DNA of 64,000 bases from the NCBI RefSeq assembly GCF_000317515.1, contig NC_019738.1, positions 5,730,001-5,794,000 of the forward strand. The letters run 5' to 3'. This document shows, one piece after another, positions 17,640 to 27,291 of the stretch. How positions within the stretch are numbered: position 1 is the stretch's first letter; every line of letters starts with the position of its first letter. The position numbers were made by a program, and so were the translations under genes. The DNA comes from Allocoleopsis franciscana PCC 7113. Its GTDB lineage: Bacteria > Cyanobacteriota > Cyanobacteriia > Cyanobacteriales > Coleofasciculaceae. Under the pieces are notes generated by a model. The model did no database searches, had not been told where the DNA came from, and was given only the letters and a program-made list of their open reading frames with translations.

Positions 17640-17949
17640 GAGTCGAGTTACGGCTCAACAAAAAAAGGCTGTGGCTGAACGTGCTAATGGATGTTGTGAA
17701 TATTGCAGAAGCCAAGCGCGTTTTGCTATTCAGCCGTTTTCGATTGAACATATCATTGCCAGAAGCCAAGGTGGAGAAACAGTAATGGATAACTTGGCTT
17801 TGTCATGTCAGGGATGCAACAATCACAAGTACAACAAGACTGAAGGACGCGATCCAGTCAGTGGTGATTTGGTGCCGCTATACCATCCGCGTAATACTCT
17901 TCAGGGTAACCTTCGGCATACATATGGCAAAAAATCTGGAAGATGGTGA
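17632..17949 (+). CDS. HNH endonuclease, C-terminally truncated
   Basis: A 105-residue HNH protein with CCEYCRSQARF, FSIEHIIARSQGGET and NLALSCQGCNNHKYNK, so both cysteine pairs and the His-Asn core are present. After VPLYHPR the sequence diverges (NTLQGNLRHTYGKKSGRW) where relatives continue with an HFxW..D block and a long helix of about 50 residues. The downstream DNA does not restore that block in any frame I checked. The C-terminus has probably been lost by recombination. The coupled small gene lies immediately upstream. Confidence 0.8.
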   Translation: MPESRVTAQQKKAVAERANGCCEYCRSQARFAIQPFSIEHIIARSQGGETVMDNLALSCQGCNNHKYNKTEGRDPVSGDLVPLYHPRNTLQGNLRHTYGKKSGRW

Positions 17950-18001
17950 CTTCAGTTTGTAGTCATACCTGCATCTGCTTTAGAACTTGATATGAAAATA
18001 T

Positions 18002-18901
18002 TTGCCAATAGGGGATAAACTCGCGCTCGCCAGCTTACTCGTCGCCGTCCTAGCAGCCATACCTGCTTGGTTGGCAATACGACCCCAACCCAGACCAAGC
18101 AAATGTACTTATGCCGGTCGGGTTCTTAATGAGGAAACTCTAAAAGCAATTGATGGCGCTAAAGTTTCACTGGACTATAAAAGTTACCCTTATGTTGAAG
18201 ACACGAATAAAGAGGGCATTTATAGATTTGTTATTCCTTGTGCTGGTGATAGTGCCGTCGCTGAGGTGAGAGTAGAGGCTGAGGGTTATGAGCTTTATAG
18301 TCGAGAAGTCCCACTTCTGGAAAAGATTGAAACCATTCGTCTCAAACCTACGAATCGCAATGATATAGCTCCCAGAACACAAACACCTATTACAAATACA
18401 CCGACACCCTCAAGCCTCTCTGACTCATCTATTTCAAATCCTAAACCTACACTGCAAACTGTTCCTTTATTTCAAGACGGTTTTGAACAAGGTACCGACC
18501 TCTGGAATAAAACAGAAAAATTTATTTCTACAGAGGGACGCACAGGAAAAGGGATACAAGTAAGTTACTTTGATAAGACTGAAAAGTTTGCTGCTCGGAT
18601 ACATCAGCGAATGCCTGTCATGTTCAAGTCGGGTAAAACCTACAGGGCTAGTACATGGTGTAAGGCTGATGAGAAAGCCATTTGTCAGATTTGGTTAGGA
18701 GATTCTGGCTCAAACTCTACACCAGCTTATGAGCATGAGGTTTCTGACCGTAGACAGGGAAATGGGAAATGGCAGCACCTTACGACTCCTCCCCTAACTA
18801 TGCACCATGACGAAGATATGTACTTATACCTTTACAGTATAAATTTTGGAACCTCGGCAACTTACGATGACATATTACTCGAAGAAGTGCGTAACCCATG
18901 A
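18002..18901 (+). CDS. Membrane-anchored protein with regulatory-like beta domain and carbohydrate-binding module
   Basis: The protein is up to 299 residues. LALASLLVAVLAAIPAWLAI at the N-terminus is one hydrophobic anchor. Residues about 35-115 form a carboxypeptidase-regulatory/PEGA-like beta sandwich (GRVLNEETLKAIDGAKVSLD, then VRVEAEGYELYSREV). A Thr/Pro/Ser linker follows. Residues about 155-297 look like a CBM4/9-type galactose-binding fold (FQDGFEQGTDLWNK; KTYRASTWCKAD; DDILLEEV). The start is TTG at 18002 and no in-frame ATG is near, so the gene may have lost an N-terminal domain. Binding of cell-surface glycans is plausible but unproven. Confidence 0.65.
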   Translation: MPIGDKLALASLLVAVLAAIPAWLAIRPQPRPSKCTYAGRVLNEETLKAIDGAKVSLDYKSYPYVEDTNKEGIYRFVIPCAGDSAVAEVRVEAEGYELYSREVPLLEKIETIRLKPTNRNDIAPRTQTPITNTPTPSSLSDSSISNPKPTLQTVPLFQDGFEQGTDLWNKTEKFISTEGRTGKGIQVSYFDKTEKFAARIHQRMPVMFKSGKTYRASTWCKADEKAICQIWLGDSGSNSTPAYEHEVSDRRQGNGKWQHLTTPPLTMHHDEDMYLYLYSINFGTSATYDDILLEEVRNP

Positions 18902-19020
18902 TGCCATCTATTCTATTAGCCACATAAGCTGACGCACATCTACATTTGATAATTTAGCGACTGAAACCAGTTGCGGCCTTAGATTGCCCTGTAAAACTAG
19001 ACAACGAACAGCTTAAAATC

Positions 19021-19129
19021 ATACCAAATCCTGTTCCCATCCCCCTCTTATCCGCATAACCCCTAGATCCCTGAGATAAAAGAATGTGGTCGATTTTTAT
19101 AAAGGGGTTTTGACAAGCGGATTTGGTAT
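19021..19129. repeat. MITE-like foldback element
   Basis: ATACCAAATCC at 19021-19031 and GGATTTGGTAT at 19119-19129 are perfect 11-bp terminal inverted repeats enclosing about 87 bp with no coding capacity. ATACCAAATCCG-type ends are common in cyanobacterial intergenic DNA. It lies between the ends of two converging genes. The rest of 18902-19167 is empty. Confidence 0.5.
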
Positions 19130-19167
19130 CACACAACATTTATTGAGGAGCGATCGCACTTTTCCAT

Positions 19168-19536
19168 TCACCCGAGAGTCAACACTCCAGCATTAAAATT
19201 CACCGCAAGCGGCAGCATTTTCAACCACTGTAAACCGAGTAGAGGTTCGGGAATTCCTGCTCCTGCTAAAACTGGGATAATGTACTCCTTTTCATCTAGT
19301 ACAACTCTTCCCTCATAAATATCAAAATACCCCTCACCCCGTGCCATCTGCATCGTGCGATTACTTTCAATTAAAGACCATCCTAAACTTTCAGCGTCTT
19401 GGGTATCAAGTGCTAACCAACCTGTAGTAAAGCCAGTATCTAGCAACACCTCAACAGAGTAACTCTCTCCCTCAGCAGCAATAAGCTCAACTTCAAAAAA
19501 TAGCTCCCCGATTTCGCCGAACCTACCTGAAATCAT
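19168..19536 (-). CDS. Retropepsin-like aspartyl protease family protein
   Basis: A 122-residue protein with VEVLLDTGFTTGWLAL, the D-T-G active-site loop of single-domain aspartyl proteases, and a hydrophobic C-terminal block IPEPLLGLQWLKMLPL (the I-L-G-x-x-W/F-L pattern) that completes the flap-side fold. Such proteins would work as dimers. The upstream gene overlaps by 4 bp. The substrate is unknown. Confidence 0.8.
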   Translation of the reverse strand: MISGRFGEIGELFFEVELIAAEGESYSVEVLLDTGFTTGWLALDTQDAESLGWSLIESNRTMQMARGEGYFDIYEGRVVLDEKEYIIPVLAGAGIPEPLLGLQWLKMLPLAVNFNAGVLTLG

Positions 19537-19850
19537 ATTTTACCGCAGGTTCCTGTCTCATTGAGACGGAAAATAACAACCCAGCCGATGGGATACTTCT
19601 GACGAGCTTTTTGCATAGCTACCTCTTCATCTGGATCAATAAAATAATCCCCAGTATTTGGCTCAATGATAATGAACCAATTGTAATGATCTTCTCTCAA
19701 TTGAGGAGCAACTTGCTCAAAAAAACTACGAGCTTTTTGACAACGAGTATTTCTTTCAGCTTCCCTTCTGGCTAACTCCTCCGGTGGTATTGTGAATTCT
19801 GGAAATATCCTACCTCGATGACGAGGGCGAACTAGTTTTATGCGAGTCAT
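19533..19850 (-). CDS. Hypothetical partner of the aspartyl protease
   Basis: A 105-residue basic-then-acidic protein (RPRHRGRIFPEFTIPPEE; YNWFIIIEPNTGDYFIDPDE; ARQKYPIGWVVIFRLNETG). Its stop overlaps the protease start by ATGA. The strand-rich C-terminal half looks like a small folded domain. I recognise the cassette as recurrent in cyanobacteria, with this gene first, but know no assigned function. Confidence 0.7.
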   Translation of the reverse strand: MTRIKLVRPRHRGRIFPEFTIPPEELARREAERNTRCQKARSFFEQVAPQLREDHYNWFIIIEPNTGDYFIDPDEEVAMQKARQKYPIGWVVIFRLNETGTCGKI

Positions 19851-19928
19851 AAATTACTTACCTATTTAATGATTAATCTAGTTTCCAGTATATCTATTAA
19901 ATTGTAGTGCCAAAGAACTTCACCCCTT

Positions 19929-20564
19929 CTATTGCTCTCTCACCCAAGCCCGAAAAGCACGTAAAGTTACTGTCTCCCCATCGACCAAACTTTGGCGAAT
20001 AAATCTAGGGATAATATCTAAAGGCATCCAAGGAAAAGTCGGACTCTGGTTAACTTTTTGATACTCTTGGCTTGATTGCTCCAAAACAAAAACCTCTAAT
20101 TTATTGCCGTTATAATGCCAAAATTCAGGCACACCAACTGCTGCATAAATTGGCTGTTTGTCCATAGAACCACTGGTGATATCGATTTCTAGTACTAAAT
20201 CTGGAGGTGGGTCATTATTGAGGTCAATCTCTTGCTTGCTTCTTACCAGTGGTTCATTTTGAATATAGTAACAGGAGTCAGGTTCCGCTCCTTTCAACTT
20301 TTTAGCTCGCTTCAGGGTTAAAGAACCAAACTTTTTGAGATTCAGATTTAACTCATCTGCGATCGCTCTAATCAGATCGTCGATAAAGCGGTTACTATTC
20401 TCATGCGGCCCTAAAGGTGTCATTATCTCTAATAATCCTTCGTTGTAAGCCAATCTTGTGCCTCTTTTATTTCCTAATTCTGTGAGTAATTGCTCAAACG
20501 TTTGCCAACTGACATTGGACAAAATGACCCGTTGTTCGGCAATTTCAGGAGTTGCTGTTTTCAT
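19929..20564 (-). CDS. Uma2 family (DUF820) putative endonuclease
   Basis: A 211-residue member with FEQLLTELGNKRGTRLAYNE, LEIMTPLGPHENSNRFIDDL, PPPDLVLEIDITSGSMDKQP and VPEFWHYNGNKLEVF. The PD and E-I-D elements of the fold are present. It starts 17 bp after the stop of 5-oxoprolinase on the same strand, so it may be read through from that gene, although a functional link is unlikely. Confidence 0.87.
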   Translation of the reverse strand: MKTATPEIAEQRVILSNVSWQTFEQLLTELGNKRGTRLAYNEGLLEIMTPLGPHENSNRFIDDLIRAIADELNLNLKKFGSLTLKRAKKLKGAEPDSCYYIQNEPLVRSKQEIDLNNDPPPDLVLEIDITSGSMDKQPIYAAVGVPEFWHYNGNKLEVFVLEQSSQEYQKVNQSPTFPWMPLDIIPRFIRQSLVDGETVTLRAFRAWVREQ

Positions 20565-20581
20565 AAATTGTTACCTTAAAA

Positions 20582-23500
20582 TTAGGTAGCGAGCGAACCA
20601 TATCCCCCGCCTCCAGGTGTTTCAATTGTAAACACATCTCCCGGATTCATTTGTGCAACCGCAGTACTTCCTAATTCTTCCACCGTTCCATCACTCCGTT
20701 GCACATAATTCTTGCCTAAAGCACCCGTTTCACCTCTCTCCAATCCCAAGGGAGGAACAACACGATGACTCGAAAGAATTGCCGCTGTCATGGGTTCCAA
20801 GAAACGAACCCGCCGAATTACTCCATTGCCACCATGATGATGTCCCTTACCGCCACTATTGGGACGAATGTAGAAATCTTCTAACAAAACAGGGAACCGC
20901 CATTCCAACACTTCCGGGTCAGTCAGGCGAGAATTAGTCATGTGAGTATGCACGGCATCTGTGCCATCGAAATCAGCACCCGCACCCGAACCGCCGCAGA
21001 TGGTTTCGTAGTATTGATAGCGCCCATTACCAAAGGTAAAATTATTCATTGTTCCCTGAGAGGCGGCTAAGACTCCTAAGGCACCATACAAGGCATCAGT
21101 AATGGCTTGGGAGGTTTCCACATTTCCTGCAACTACAGCAGCAGGATAGCGTGGGTTCAACATACAGCCTTGGGGAATGATAATTTCTAGGGGTTTGAGG
21201 CAGCCGGCATTGAGGGGAATATCGTCATTTACCAAGGTGCGGAAGACATACAAAACAGCGGCTTTGCACACGGCAGACGGCGCATTAAAATTACTCTCTA
21301 ATTGGGGAGACGTGCCAGTAAAATCAATCTTGGCGCTGAGATTTTGGCGATCAATGGTAATGGTTACCTGAATTTGATTGCCATCATCCAGCTTAGCGGT
21401 GAAACTACCATCATTGAGAACTGCGATCGCACGACGCACGGATGCCTCAGCATTATCCTGTACATAACCCATGTAAGCGTGCACGATCTCTAAGGAGTAG
21501 TGCTGCACCATCCGCAGCAACTCTTGCACACCGCGTCCATTGGCGGCAATTTGCGCTTTCAAGTCGGCAATATTTTGCTCGATATTCCTGACTGGGTAAG
21601 CGCCAGAAGTGAGAAGTTCTCTCAATTCTTGTTCTCGGAAACGTCCTTGTTCAACTAACTGGAAGTTGTCAATTAACACCCCTTCCTGCTCTACCGTTGT
21701 ACTATTGGGAGGCATCGAACCGGGAGTAATCCCACCGATGTCTGCATGGTGTCCCCGCGAAGCCACGTAGAAGAGTGGCAGAGTGGGAGAGGGAGAGGGT
21801 GCAAAGACTGGGGTAATCACCGTAATATCGGGGAGATGAGTGCCGCCGTTGTAAGGGTTATTCAGGACATACACATCTCCCGGTTGAAGGGTATCGCCGT
21901 GTGCTTCAATTAAACTGCTCACGCTTTCGCTCATTGAGCCTAAATGCACAGGGATATGGGGTGCATTCGCAACTAACTGTCCTTGTTGGTCGAAGATGGC
22001 GCAGGAAAAGTCGAGTCGTTCTTTGATGTTGACGGAGGAACTGGTATTTTGGAGCGTAATCCCCATTTGTTCAGCAATAGAACGAAATAGGTTGTTAAAG
22101 ATTTCTAATAACACGGGATCGACTTGGGTGCCGACGACTAAACTCTCATCTAGGGGTTTGATGCGCTTCAAGACTAAATGATTGTGCTGGGTTACCTCTG
22201 CCTGCCAACCCGGTTCAATGATATTCGTACCCGTCGCTTCAATAATTAGGGCAGGACTAGAAATGCAATCTCCCGGTTGTAAATTCTCTCGCTGATAGAC
22301 TGGCGTCTCGTGCCATGCATCTGCCGTGTACATCTGAACGGTTGCGACGGGTTGCGGTGCCTCTTCTGTCTGACGTTCAATGATCGGTTCTTCCGGGTTA
22401 TACGTCTGTTTCACCACCTCAACCGAAACCGCCTCAACCATCAACCCCTTCTCCGGTGCAATAAATCCATACTGTTGCCGATGCGCCGCCTCAAACTGCT
22501 GCTGCATCGCCGCAACCGTCCCAAAATCCACAATCAGCGCCGTATCCGTCCCCTCATAGCGCAGATGCACCTTGCCAAAAACTTGAAAATCCTCCTCTTC
22601 TTCTTTGTGATCTGTGTCCTCTGCGTCTGTGTGGTTAATTTCCTCCTTCCCCTCTCTCGCCAACTCCTGCAACAACTGCCGTAAGGGCGCAACGCCTTGC
22701 GCCCCTACATTAAGCAATTCCTCATCTAACTTCGCCTCTACTGCCCGTTCCCGCAATACTCGGACATCCGCCAAACCCATCCCATACGCCGACAACACCC
22801 CGGCAAAAGGATGAATAAACACCTGCTTCATCCCCAACGCATCGGCAATCAAACAAGCATGTTGTCCCCCCGCACCGCCAAAACAGCACAAGGTATACTC
22901 CGAAACGTCATACCCCCGCTGAAGCGAGATTTTCTTAATCGCATCCGCCATTTTCTCAACGGCGATCGCCAAAAATCCCGCCGCCACCTGTTCCGGTGTG
23001 CGATTATCCCCAATATCCGCCGCCAACTGAGTAAACTTCTGCCTGACTACTTCTGCATCTAACGGCAAATCTGCATTCGGGCCAAACACCTTGGGAAAGA
23101 ACTCCGGTTGCAACTTGCCCACCATCACATTGGCATCCGTCACCGTCAATGGGCCACCCTTAGAATAGGACGCTGGGCCAGGATTTGCCCCGGCTGACTC
23201 TGGCCCTACCCGATAGCGCGCCCCATCATAGTGCAGAATCGAACCCCCTCCTGCCGCCACGGTGTGAATCGACATCATCGGTGTCCGCATCCGCACACCC
23301 GCCACTTCCGTCTCAAAGGTGCGTTCGTATTCCCCGTTGTAGTGGGCGACATCGGTAGAGGTGCCACCCATATCAAAGCTGATGATTTTGTCGAATCCTG
23401 CGATCGCACTGGTTTGCACCGCCCCGACAATCCCCCCCGCAGGGCCAGATAAAATACTGTCTTTCCCCTGAAACTGCCCTGCATCCGTCAATCCACCATT

Positions 23501-24346
23501 GGATTGCATGAACATCAGTGTCACGGACGCTGAAAGTTGCACGTTACCTGGTTGAAGCGTCGTTTGGGCTATACCTACAGCCTGTAACCGATCAACATCC
23601 AACTCTGGAGAACCTTCATCCTGCAACTTGTCAACATTCAACTGACTCCCCACCCGATCCACATACCGACGCAGAATCGGGGATAAATAAGCATCAACAA
23701 CCGTTGTGTCACCGCGACTGACTAACTTCATCAAGGGTGTCACTTCATGAGATACTGAAACTTGGGTAAAACCGATAGTGTGTGCTAGTGTGGCTACTTC
23801 CTTCTCATGTGCTGGATAGCGATATCCATGCATAAAAACAATGGCACAGCTACGGATACCCGCCTCGTAAGCTTCCTGCAAAGATTGCCGGACTGCCTCA
23901 ACATTGACCGGAATTAACTCTTCACCCTGAGCACTGTAACGCTCCTCCACCTCAATCACCTGTTCGTAGAGCATTTCAGGTAGGATAATCTGACGGGCAA
24001 AGATATCGGGACGGTTTTGATAGCCGATACGCAAGGCATCCCGGAAACCTTGGGTAATCACTAAAACGGTGCGATCGCCTTTTCGTTCCAACAAGGCATT
24101 CGTCGCTACCGTCGTCCCCATCTTTACCACTTCAATTTGTTCAGCGGGGATCGGGAGTTCAGCCGGAATCCCCAATAAGTCTCGAATTCCCTGCACTGGT
24201 GCATCCGTGTAGCGTTCCGGGTTCTCACTGAGTAGCTTGTGAATCACTAACGTGCCATCCGGGCGTCGCGCCACAATATCGGTGAATGTCCCTCCCCGAT
24301 CAATCCAGAATTGCCAGCGGTTATCTCCAGACGAAGATGCACTCAT
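20582..24346 (-). CDS. 5-oxoprolinase (ATP-hydrolysing), fused HyuA-HyuB
   Basis: It opens 5-oxoproline to glutamate using ATP. The 1254-residue protein joins a HyuA-like half ([67 protein letters not shown]) with a HyuB half ([64 protein letters not shown]). ATG 24346 is chosen because GAGGAA lies 6 nt before it. Three stretches of repeat-like DNA are carried in frame (about 22594-22638, 22681-22708 and 23570-23650), adding linker residues where relatives have few. The reading frame is intact. Confidence 0.93.
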   Translation of the reverse strand: MSASSSGDNRWQFWIDRGGTFTDIVARRPDGTLVIHKLLSENPERYTDAPVQGIRDLLGIPAELPIPAEQIEVVKMGTTVATNALLERKGDRTVLVITQGFRDALRIGYQNRPDIFARQIILPEMLYEQVIEVEERYSAQGEELIPVNVEAVRQSLQEAYEAGIRSCAIVFMHGYRYPAHEKEVATLAHTIGFTQVSVSHEVTPLMKLVSRGDTTVVDAYLSPILRRYVDRVGSQLNVDKLQDEGSPELDVDRLQAVGIAQTTLQPGNVQLSASVTLMFMQSNGGLTDAGQFQGKDSILSGPAGGIVGAVQTSAIAGFDKIISFDMGGTSTDVAHYNGEYERTFETEVAGVRMRTPMMSIHTVAAGGGSILHYDGARYRVGPESAGANPGPASYSKGGPLTVTDANVMVGKLQPEFFPKVFGPNADLPLDAEVVRQKFTQLAADIGDNRTPEQVAAGFLAIAVEKMADAIKKISLQRGYDVSEYTLCCFGGAGGQHACLIADALGMKQVFIHPFAGVLSAYGMGLADVRVLRERAVEAKLDEELLNVGAQGVAPLRQLLQELAREGKEEINHTDAEDTDHKEEEEDFQVFGKVHLRYEGTDTALIVDFGTVAAMQQQFEAAHRQQYGFIAPEKGLMVEAVSVEVVKQTYNPEEPIIERQTEEAPQPVATVQMYTADAWHETPVYQRENLQPGDCISSPALIIEATGTNIIEPGWQAEVTQHNHLVLKRIKPLDESLVVGTQVDPVLLEIFNNLFRSIAEQMGITLQNTSSSVNIKERLDFSCAIFDQQGQLVANAPHIPVHLGSMSESVSSLIEAHGDTLQPGDVYVLNNPYNGGTHLPDITVITPVFAPSPSPTLPLFYVASRGHHADIGGITPGSMPPNSTTVEQEGVLIDNFQLVEQGRFREQELRELLTSGAYPVRNIEQNIADLKAQIAANGRGVQELLRMVQHYSLEIVHAYMGYVQDNAEASVRRAIAVLNDGSFTAKLDDGNQIQVTITIDRQNLSAKIDFTGTSPQLESNFNAPSAVCKAAVLYVFRTLVNDDIPLNAGCLKPLEIIIPQGCMLNPRYPAAVVAGNVETSQAITDALYGALGVLAASQGTMNNFTFGNGRYQYYETICGGSGAGADFDGTDAVHTHMTNSRLTDPEVLEWRFPVLLEDFYIRPNSGGKGHHHGGNGVIRRVRFLEPMTAAILSSHRVVPPLGLERGETGALGKNYVQRSDGTVEELGSTAVAQMNPGDVFTIETPGGGGYGSLAT
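22594..22638. repeat. In-frame dispersed repeat inside the 5-oxoprolinase gene
   Basis: On the coding strand the segment reads as ACACAGACGCAGAGGACAC followed by purine-rich AAAGAAGAAGAGG, close to the CACAGAGACACAGAGGACACAGAG-type dispersed repeat seen in many bacterial genomes. It encodes the charged tract [18 protein letters not shown], which looks foreign to the enzyme. The frame is kept. Confidence 0.5.
22681..22708. repeat. In-frame palindromic repeat inside the 5-oxoprolinase gene
   Basis: The segment runs GTAAGGGCGCAA, CGCC, TTGCGCCCCTAC and forms a 12-bp stem with one A:C mismatch. This GTAGGGGCGCAAGGC-type palindrome is a familiar intergenic repeat in cyanobacteria. Here it is translated as [12 protein letters not shown] within the HyuA-half linker, 43 bp from the other insert. 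Confidence 0.6.
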
Positions 24347-24501
24347 GGGATTCCTCAATAGCCGTTGAAGTATTTAAGCACATTGTTACAATGACGAGCG
24401 TGCTGATCAATCTTGATGGTTGAATTTCTTCCTATTGAGATAGCTTAGCCGCTCAACAATACACATCTCTGACCTATTCTCCTTCCGTTCATTTTTAGGT
24501 A

Positions 24502-25440
24502 ATGCCATATTTTACAAAATCTCACGAAATTAAGAGCAGAATTTCCGAATATGCTCAGGCTGAAATTCTTTGGATCGATACAGAAGTCGCTGACTATAAA
24601 ACCGATTCTCCCAGACTATCTTTAATTCAAGTTTTAGAGCATTCGACTCCTCTGAGTGGCGATAATCAAGCGCTGCTGACAATGGCAGAACAAGTCTCAG
24701 TCTTCGATGTTTTAGAACAGCCGTCACTTGTCGCTGAATTCATCGAGCAAATTATGCTTAATTCTGCCATAGAAAAGGTTTTTCATAATGCTAGCTATGA
24801 CCTTAAATTGTTGGGAAAAAGCAAGGTTAAAAATGTCACCTGTACTTTTGAAATGGCGAAAAAAATTCCTTACTACCTTCTCCCGGTGCCTAATCACAAA
24901 CTCAAAACCTTAGCCGATCAACTGTGCCCTCTACCCCCATTGGACAAGACTGAACAAGGGAGTGATTGGGGGCGGCGTCCCCTCAGTGCGAACCAACTTT
25001 ATTATGCCAAAATGGACGCTGTTTATGTGGCTCAAGTACACCATCAATTGTTGCAAATCCGTGAACCTGAACCTGCCACAGAAGATATCGAAGCACTGAC
25101 GATGAGGTATCGCCAAATAGAGCATCGATGGAAGCAGTTGGATACTGAAATGAGCCAACTTAAAGAACGTCTTAAAGCAGCGATGGATGCACAAAAAGTT
25201 AAAGAAATCAAGGGTTTTAAGTTAACAAATCAAAAGCGAACCACCAAAAAAGTTCCCTTTAGCCCCTTGGCAAAAATGACGCAAGAGATGGGGATTGAGT
25301 TGGATTTATCGGTCACGCTGACCAAGCAACTTCAGAAGGAATTAGGAGATGCGATCGCACAACTGCCAGTAGAAGAAGAAACCACGGATATTTTGCAGTT
25401 GAAAGTTACAGAACAGGACGAAGAAGAATTGCCGTTTTAA
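24502..25440 (+). CDS. RNase D-like 3'-5' exonuclease family protein
   Basis: A 312-residue DnaQ-fold exonuclease. Exo I is WIDTEVADY (D-x-E), Exo II is HNASYDLKLL, and Exo III has YAKMDAVYVAQVH (Y-x3-D), so all four metal-binding acids and the tyrosine are present. The C-terminal 110 residues are a coiled coil (RQIEHRWKQLDTEMSQLKER) not found in classical RNase D, and there is no HRDC domain. It is probably involved in RNA 3'-end trimming or DNA repair. It is divergent from 5-oxoprolinase. Confidence 0.8.
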   Translation: MPYFTKSHEIKSRISEYAQAEILWIDTEVADYKTDSPRLSLIQVLEHSTPLSGDNQALLTMAEQVSVFDVLEQPSLVAEFIEQIMLNSAIEKVFHNASYDLKLLGKSKVKNVTCTFEMAKKIPYYLLPVPNHKLKTLADQLCPLPPLDKTEQGSDWGRRPLSANQLYYAKMDAVYVAQVHHQLLQIREPEPATEDIEALTMRYRQIEHRWKQLDTEMSQLKERLKAAMDAQKVKEIKGFKLTNQKRTTKKVPFSPLAKMTQEMGIELDLSVTLTKQLQKELGDAIAQLPVEEETTDILQLKVTEQDEEELPF

Positions 25441-25461
25441 CCCCAACATTCAACAAAAATG

Positions 25462-25489
25462 AAGAATCAGGCTTTTATCTTTGATTCTT
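25462..25489. terminator. Weak hairpin downstream of the exonuclease gene
   Basis: AAGAATCA at 25462-25469 pairs with TGATTCTT at 25482-25489 around a 12-nt AT-rich loop, followed shortly by ATTTT. The T-run is not immediate, so termination is possible but not secure. Confidence 0.35.
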
Positions 25490-25579
25490 GACATTTTAAC
25501 TGTTAGTTTACACTCGCGTCTGGAATGGCTTTCCTCTCTCTTGTAACAACCCATAACCCAATCTCCGGGAGAAATCAGT

Positions 25580-27043
25580 ATGGCAGATGTGAATGGCACG
25601 ATGATGCAGTATTTCCACTGGTACATCCCAGCCGATGGCACCTTGTGGGAGGAAGTTAAAAACAAAGCGGCAGACTTGGCTCAAGCTGGCTTTACAGCCT
25701 TATGGTTACCACCCGCGTACAAGGGTCAAGGCGGTGGGTATGATGTCGGTTATGGGGTTTACGATCTCTTCGATTTAGGTGAATTTGCTCAGAAAAATAC
25801 AGTACGCACGAAGTACGGCACACGAGAGCAGTTGCTTGCCGCCGTAAAAGCGGTACAGAATGCTGGGATGCAAGCCTACGCAGATGTAGTTCTCAATCAC
25901 AAAGACGGCGGAGATAACCCTGAAACGGTCAAAGCGTTACCCTTCAGCACGGATAACCGTAATTATCCATCAGGTGATTGGCAACAGATTGAGATTTACA
26001 CCAACTTTACCTTTCCTGGGCGTGGCAGCAAACACTCCAGTATGGAATGGCACTGGTGGCACTTTGATGCAGTGAACCACCGTAAGGATCGCTTAGGGGA
26101 CAATAGTACGGTTTACCTCTTAGAGGGCAAAAACTTTGATAACTTCGTCGATTTGGAGAAAGGCAATTACTCCTTCCTCATGGCTTGCGACTTGGATATG
26201 GAACATGAGCAAGTGCAGGGCGAACTTAAGTATTGGGGCGAGTGGTTCTTAGATACAACGGGTGTCGATGGCTTCCGACTTGATGCGATTAAGCATATCC
26301 CATCCTGGTTTTATAAAGACTGGCTCAATCATGTGCGTCACCATGCACAGCAGAATTTATTTACCGTGGGTGAATACTGGTCAGACAACATTGCCGCCTT
26401 GCACTGGTATATTAGTGCGACTGAGGGAAAGATGTCGCTGTTTGATGTGCCACTGCATTACAACTTCCATCGCGCTAGTAAGCTGGGTGGATACTACGAT
26501 ATGCGGAACATCTTGAACGGCACCCTGATGCAGCAGCAACCGGCACTCGCGGTTACCTTTGTGGAAAACCATGATAGTCAGCCGTTGCAATCGCTGGAAT
26601 CTGTGGTTGAGTCATGGTTCAAGCCGTTGGCGTATGCCATCATCCTGCTGCGTCGGGAGGGCTACCCCTGCGTGTTCTATGCCGATTATTACGGAGCACA
26701 TTACAAAGATAAGGGGTATGAAATCTGGCTGGATTCCCATCGCTGGCTAATCGACAAGTTTTTACATGCCCGCCAAAACTATGCCTATGGTAATCAGTAT
26801 GACTACTTCGACGATCAAAACATCATCGGCTGGACGCGCTTAGGCAATCCAGAGCATCCTAAAGCCATGGCGGTACTGATGAGTGATGGCCCAGCCGGTA
26901 GCAAGTGGATGGAGGTCGGTAAGCGTAGTGCAATCTTCCATGACCTAACTGAGCATATCAAAGAACCTGTACACACCAATGGTGATGGTTGGGGTGAGTT
27001 CCGCTGCAACGGTGGCTCAGTTTCAGTATGGCTTGAACAATAG
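25580..27043 (+). CDS. Cytoplasmic alpha-amylase (GH13)
   Basis: A 487-residue GH13 enzyme of the bacterial cytoplasmic alpha-amylase type, hydrolysing alpha-1,4 bonds of glycogen or maltodextrins. Catalytic residues visible are D235 in GFRLDAIKH (nucleophile), E265 in TVGEYWSDN (acid/base) and D332 in VENHDSQP. ADVVLNHKDGG supplies the conserved Asp-His region. It begins MADVNGTMMQYFHWYIPADG without a signal peptide, so it acts inside the cell. ATG 25580 has GAGAAATC upstream. Confidence 0.94.
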   Translation: MADVNGTMMQYFHWYIPADGTLWEEVKNKAADLAQAGFTALWLPPAYKGQGGGYDVGYGVYDLFDLGEFAQKNTVRTKYGTREQLLAAVKAVQNAGMQAYADVVLNHKDGGDNPETVKALPFSTDNRNYPSGDWQQIEIYTNFTFPGRGSKHSSMEWHWWHFDAVNHRKDRLGDNSTVYLLEGKNFDNFVDLEKGNYSFLMACDLDMEHEQVQGELKYWGEWFLDTTGVDGFRLDAIKHIPSWFYKDWLNHVRHHAQQNLFTVGEYWSDNIAALHWYISATEGKMSLFDVPLHYNFHRASKLGGYYDMRNILNGTLMQQQPALAVTFVENHDSQPLQSLESVVESWFKPLAYAIILLRREGYPCVFYADYYGAHYKDKGYEIWLDSHRWLIDKFLHARQNYAYGNQYDYFDDQNIIGWTRLGNPEHPKAMAVLMSDGPAGSKWMEVGKRSAIFHDLTEHIKEPVHTNGDGWGEFRCNGGSVSVWLEQ

Positions 27044-27291
27044 TCAGACTGACGCACAAGCTCAGAAATCCCCAAACTAGGACTTCGGTCATGGTGAATT
27101 CGCCGACTTGTAGTAGACTTGCTGTTATTGCGCCTCTACAGGTCGGTGTTAACTGCGAATTGTGCCAGCGTCTAACCATGCTCAGTCATACCATTTGGGA
27201 TTTAGAATTTGGGATTGGGGATTTCCACAGCCTTGGTAGTCGGGAATTTCAGAACTCTGAATGTGACCTATCCCAACCTAAAAGGTATCGC

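Noticed and set aside
22310-22684. 124-codon plus-strand frame inside 5-oxoprolinase
   Set aside because: It is antisense to the enzyme and partly made of the repeat inserts.
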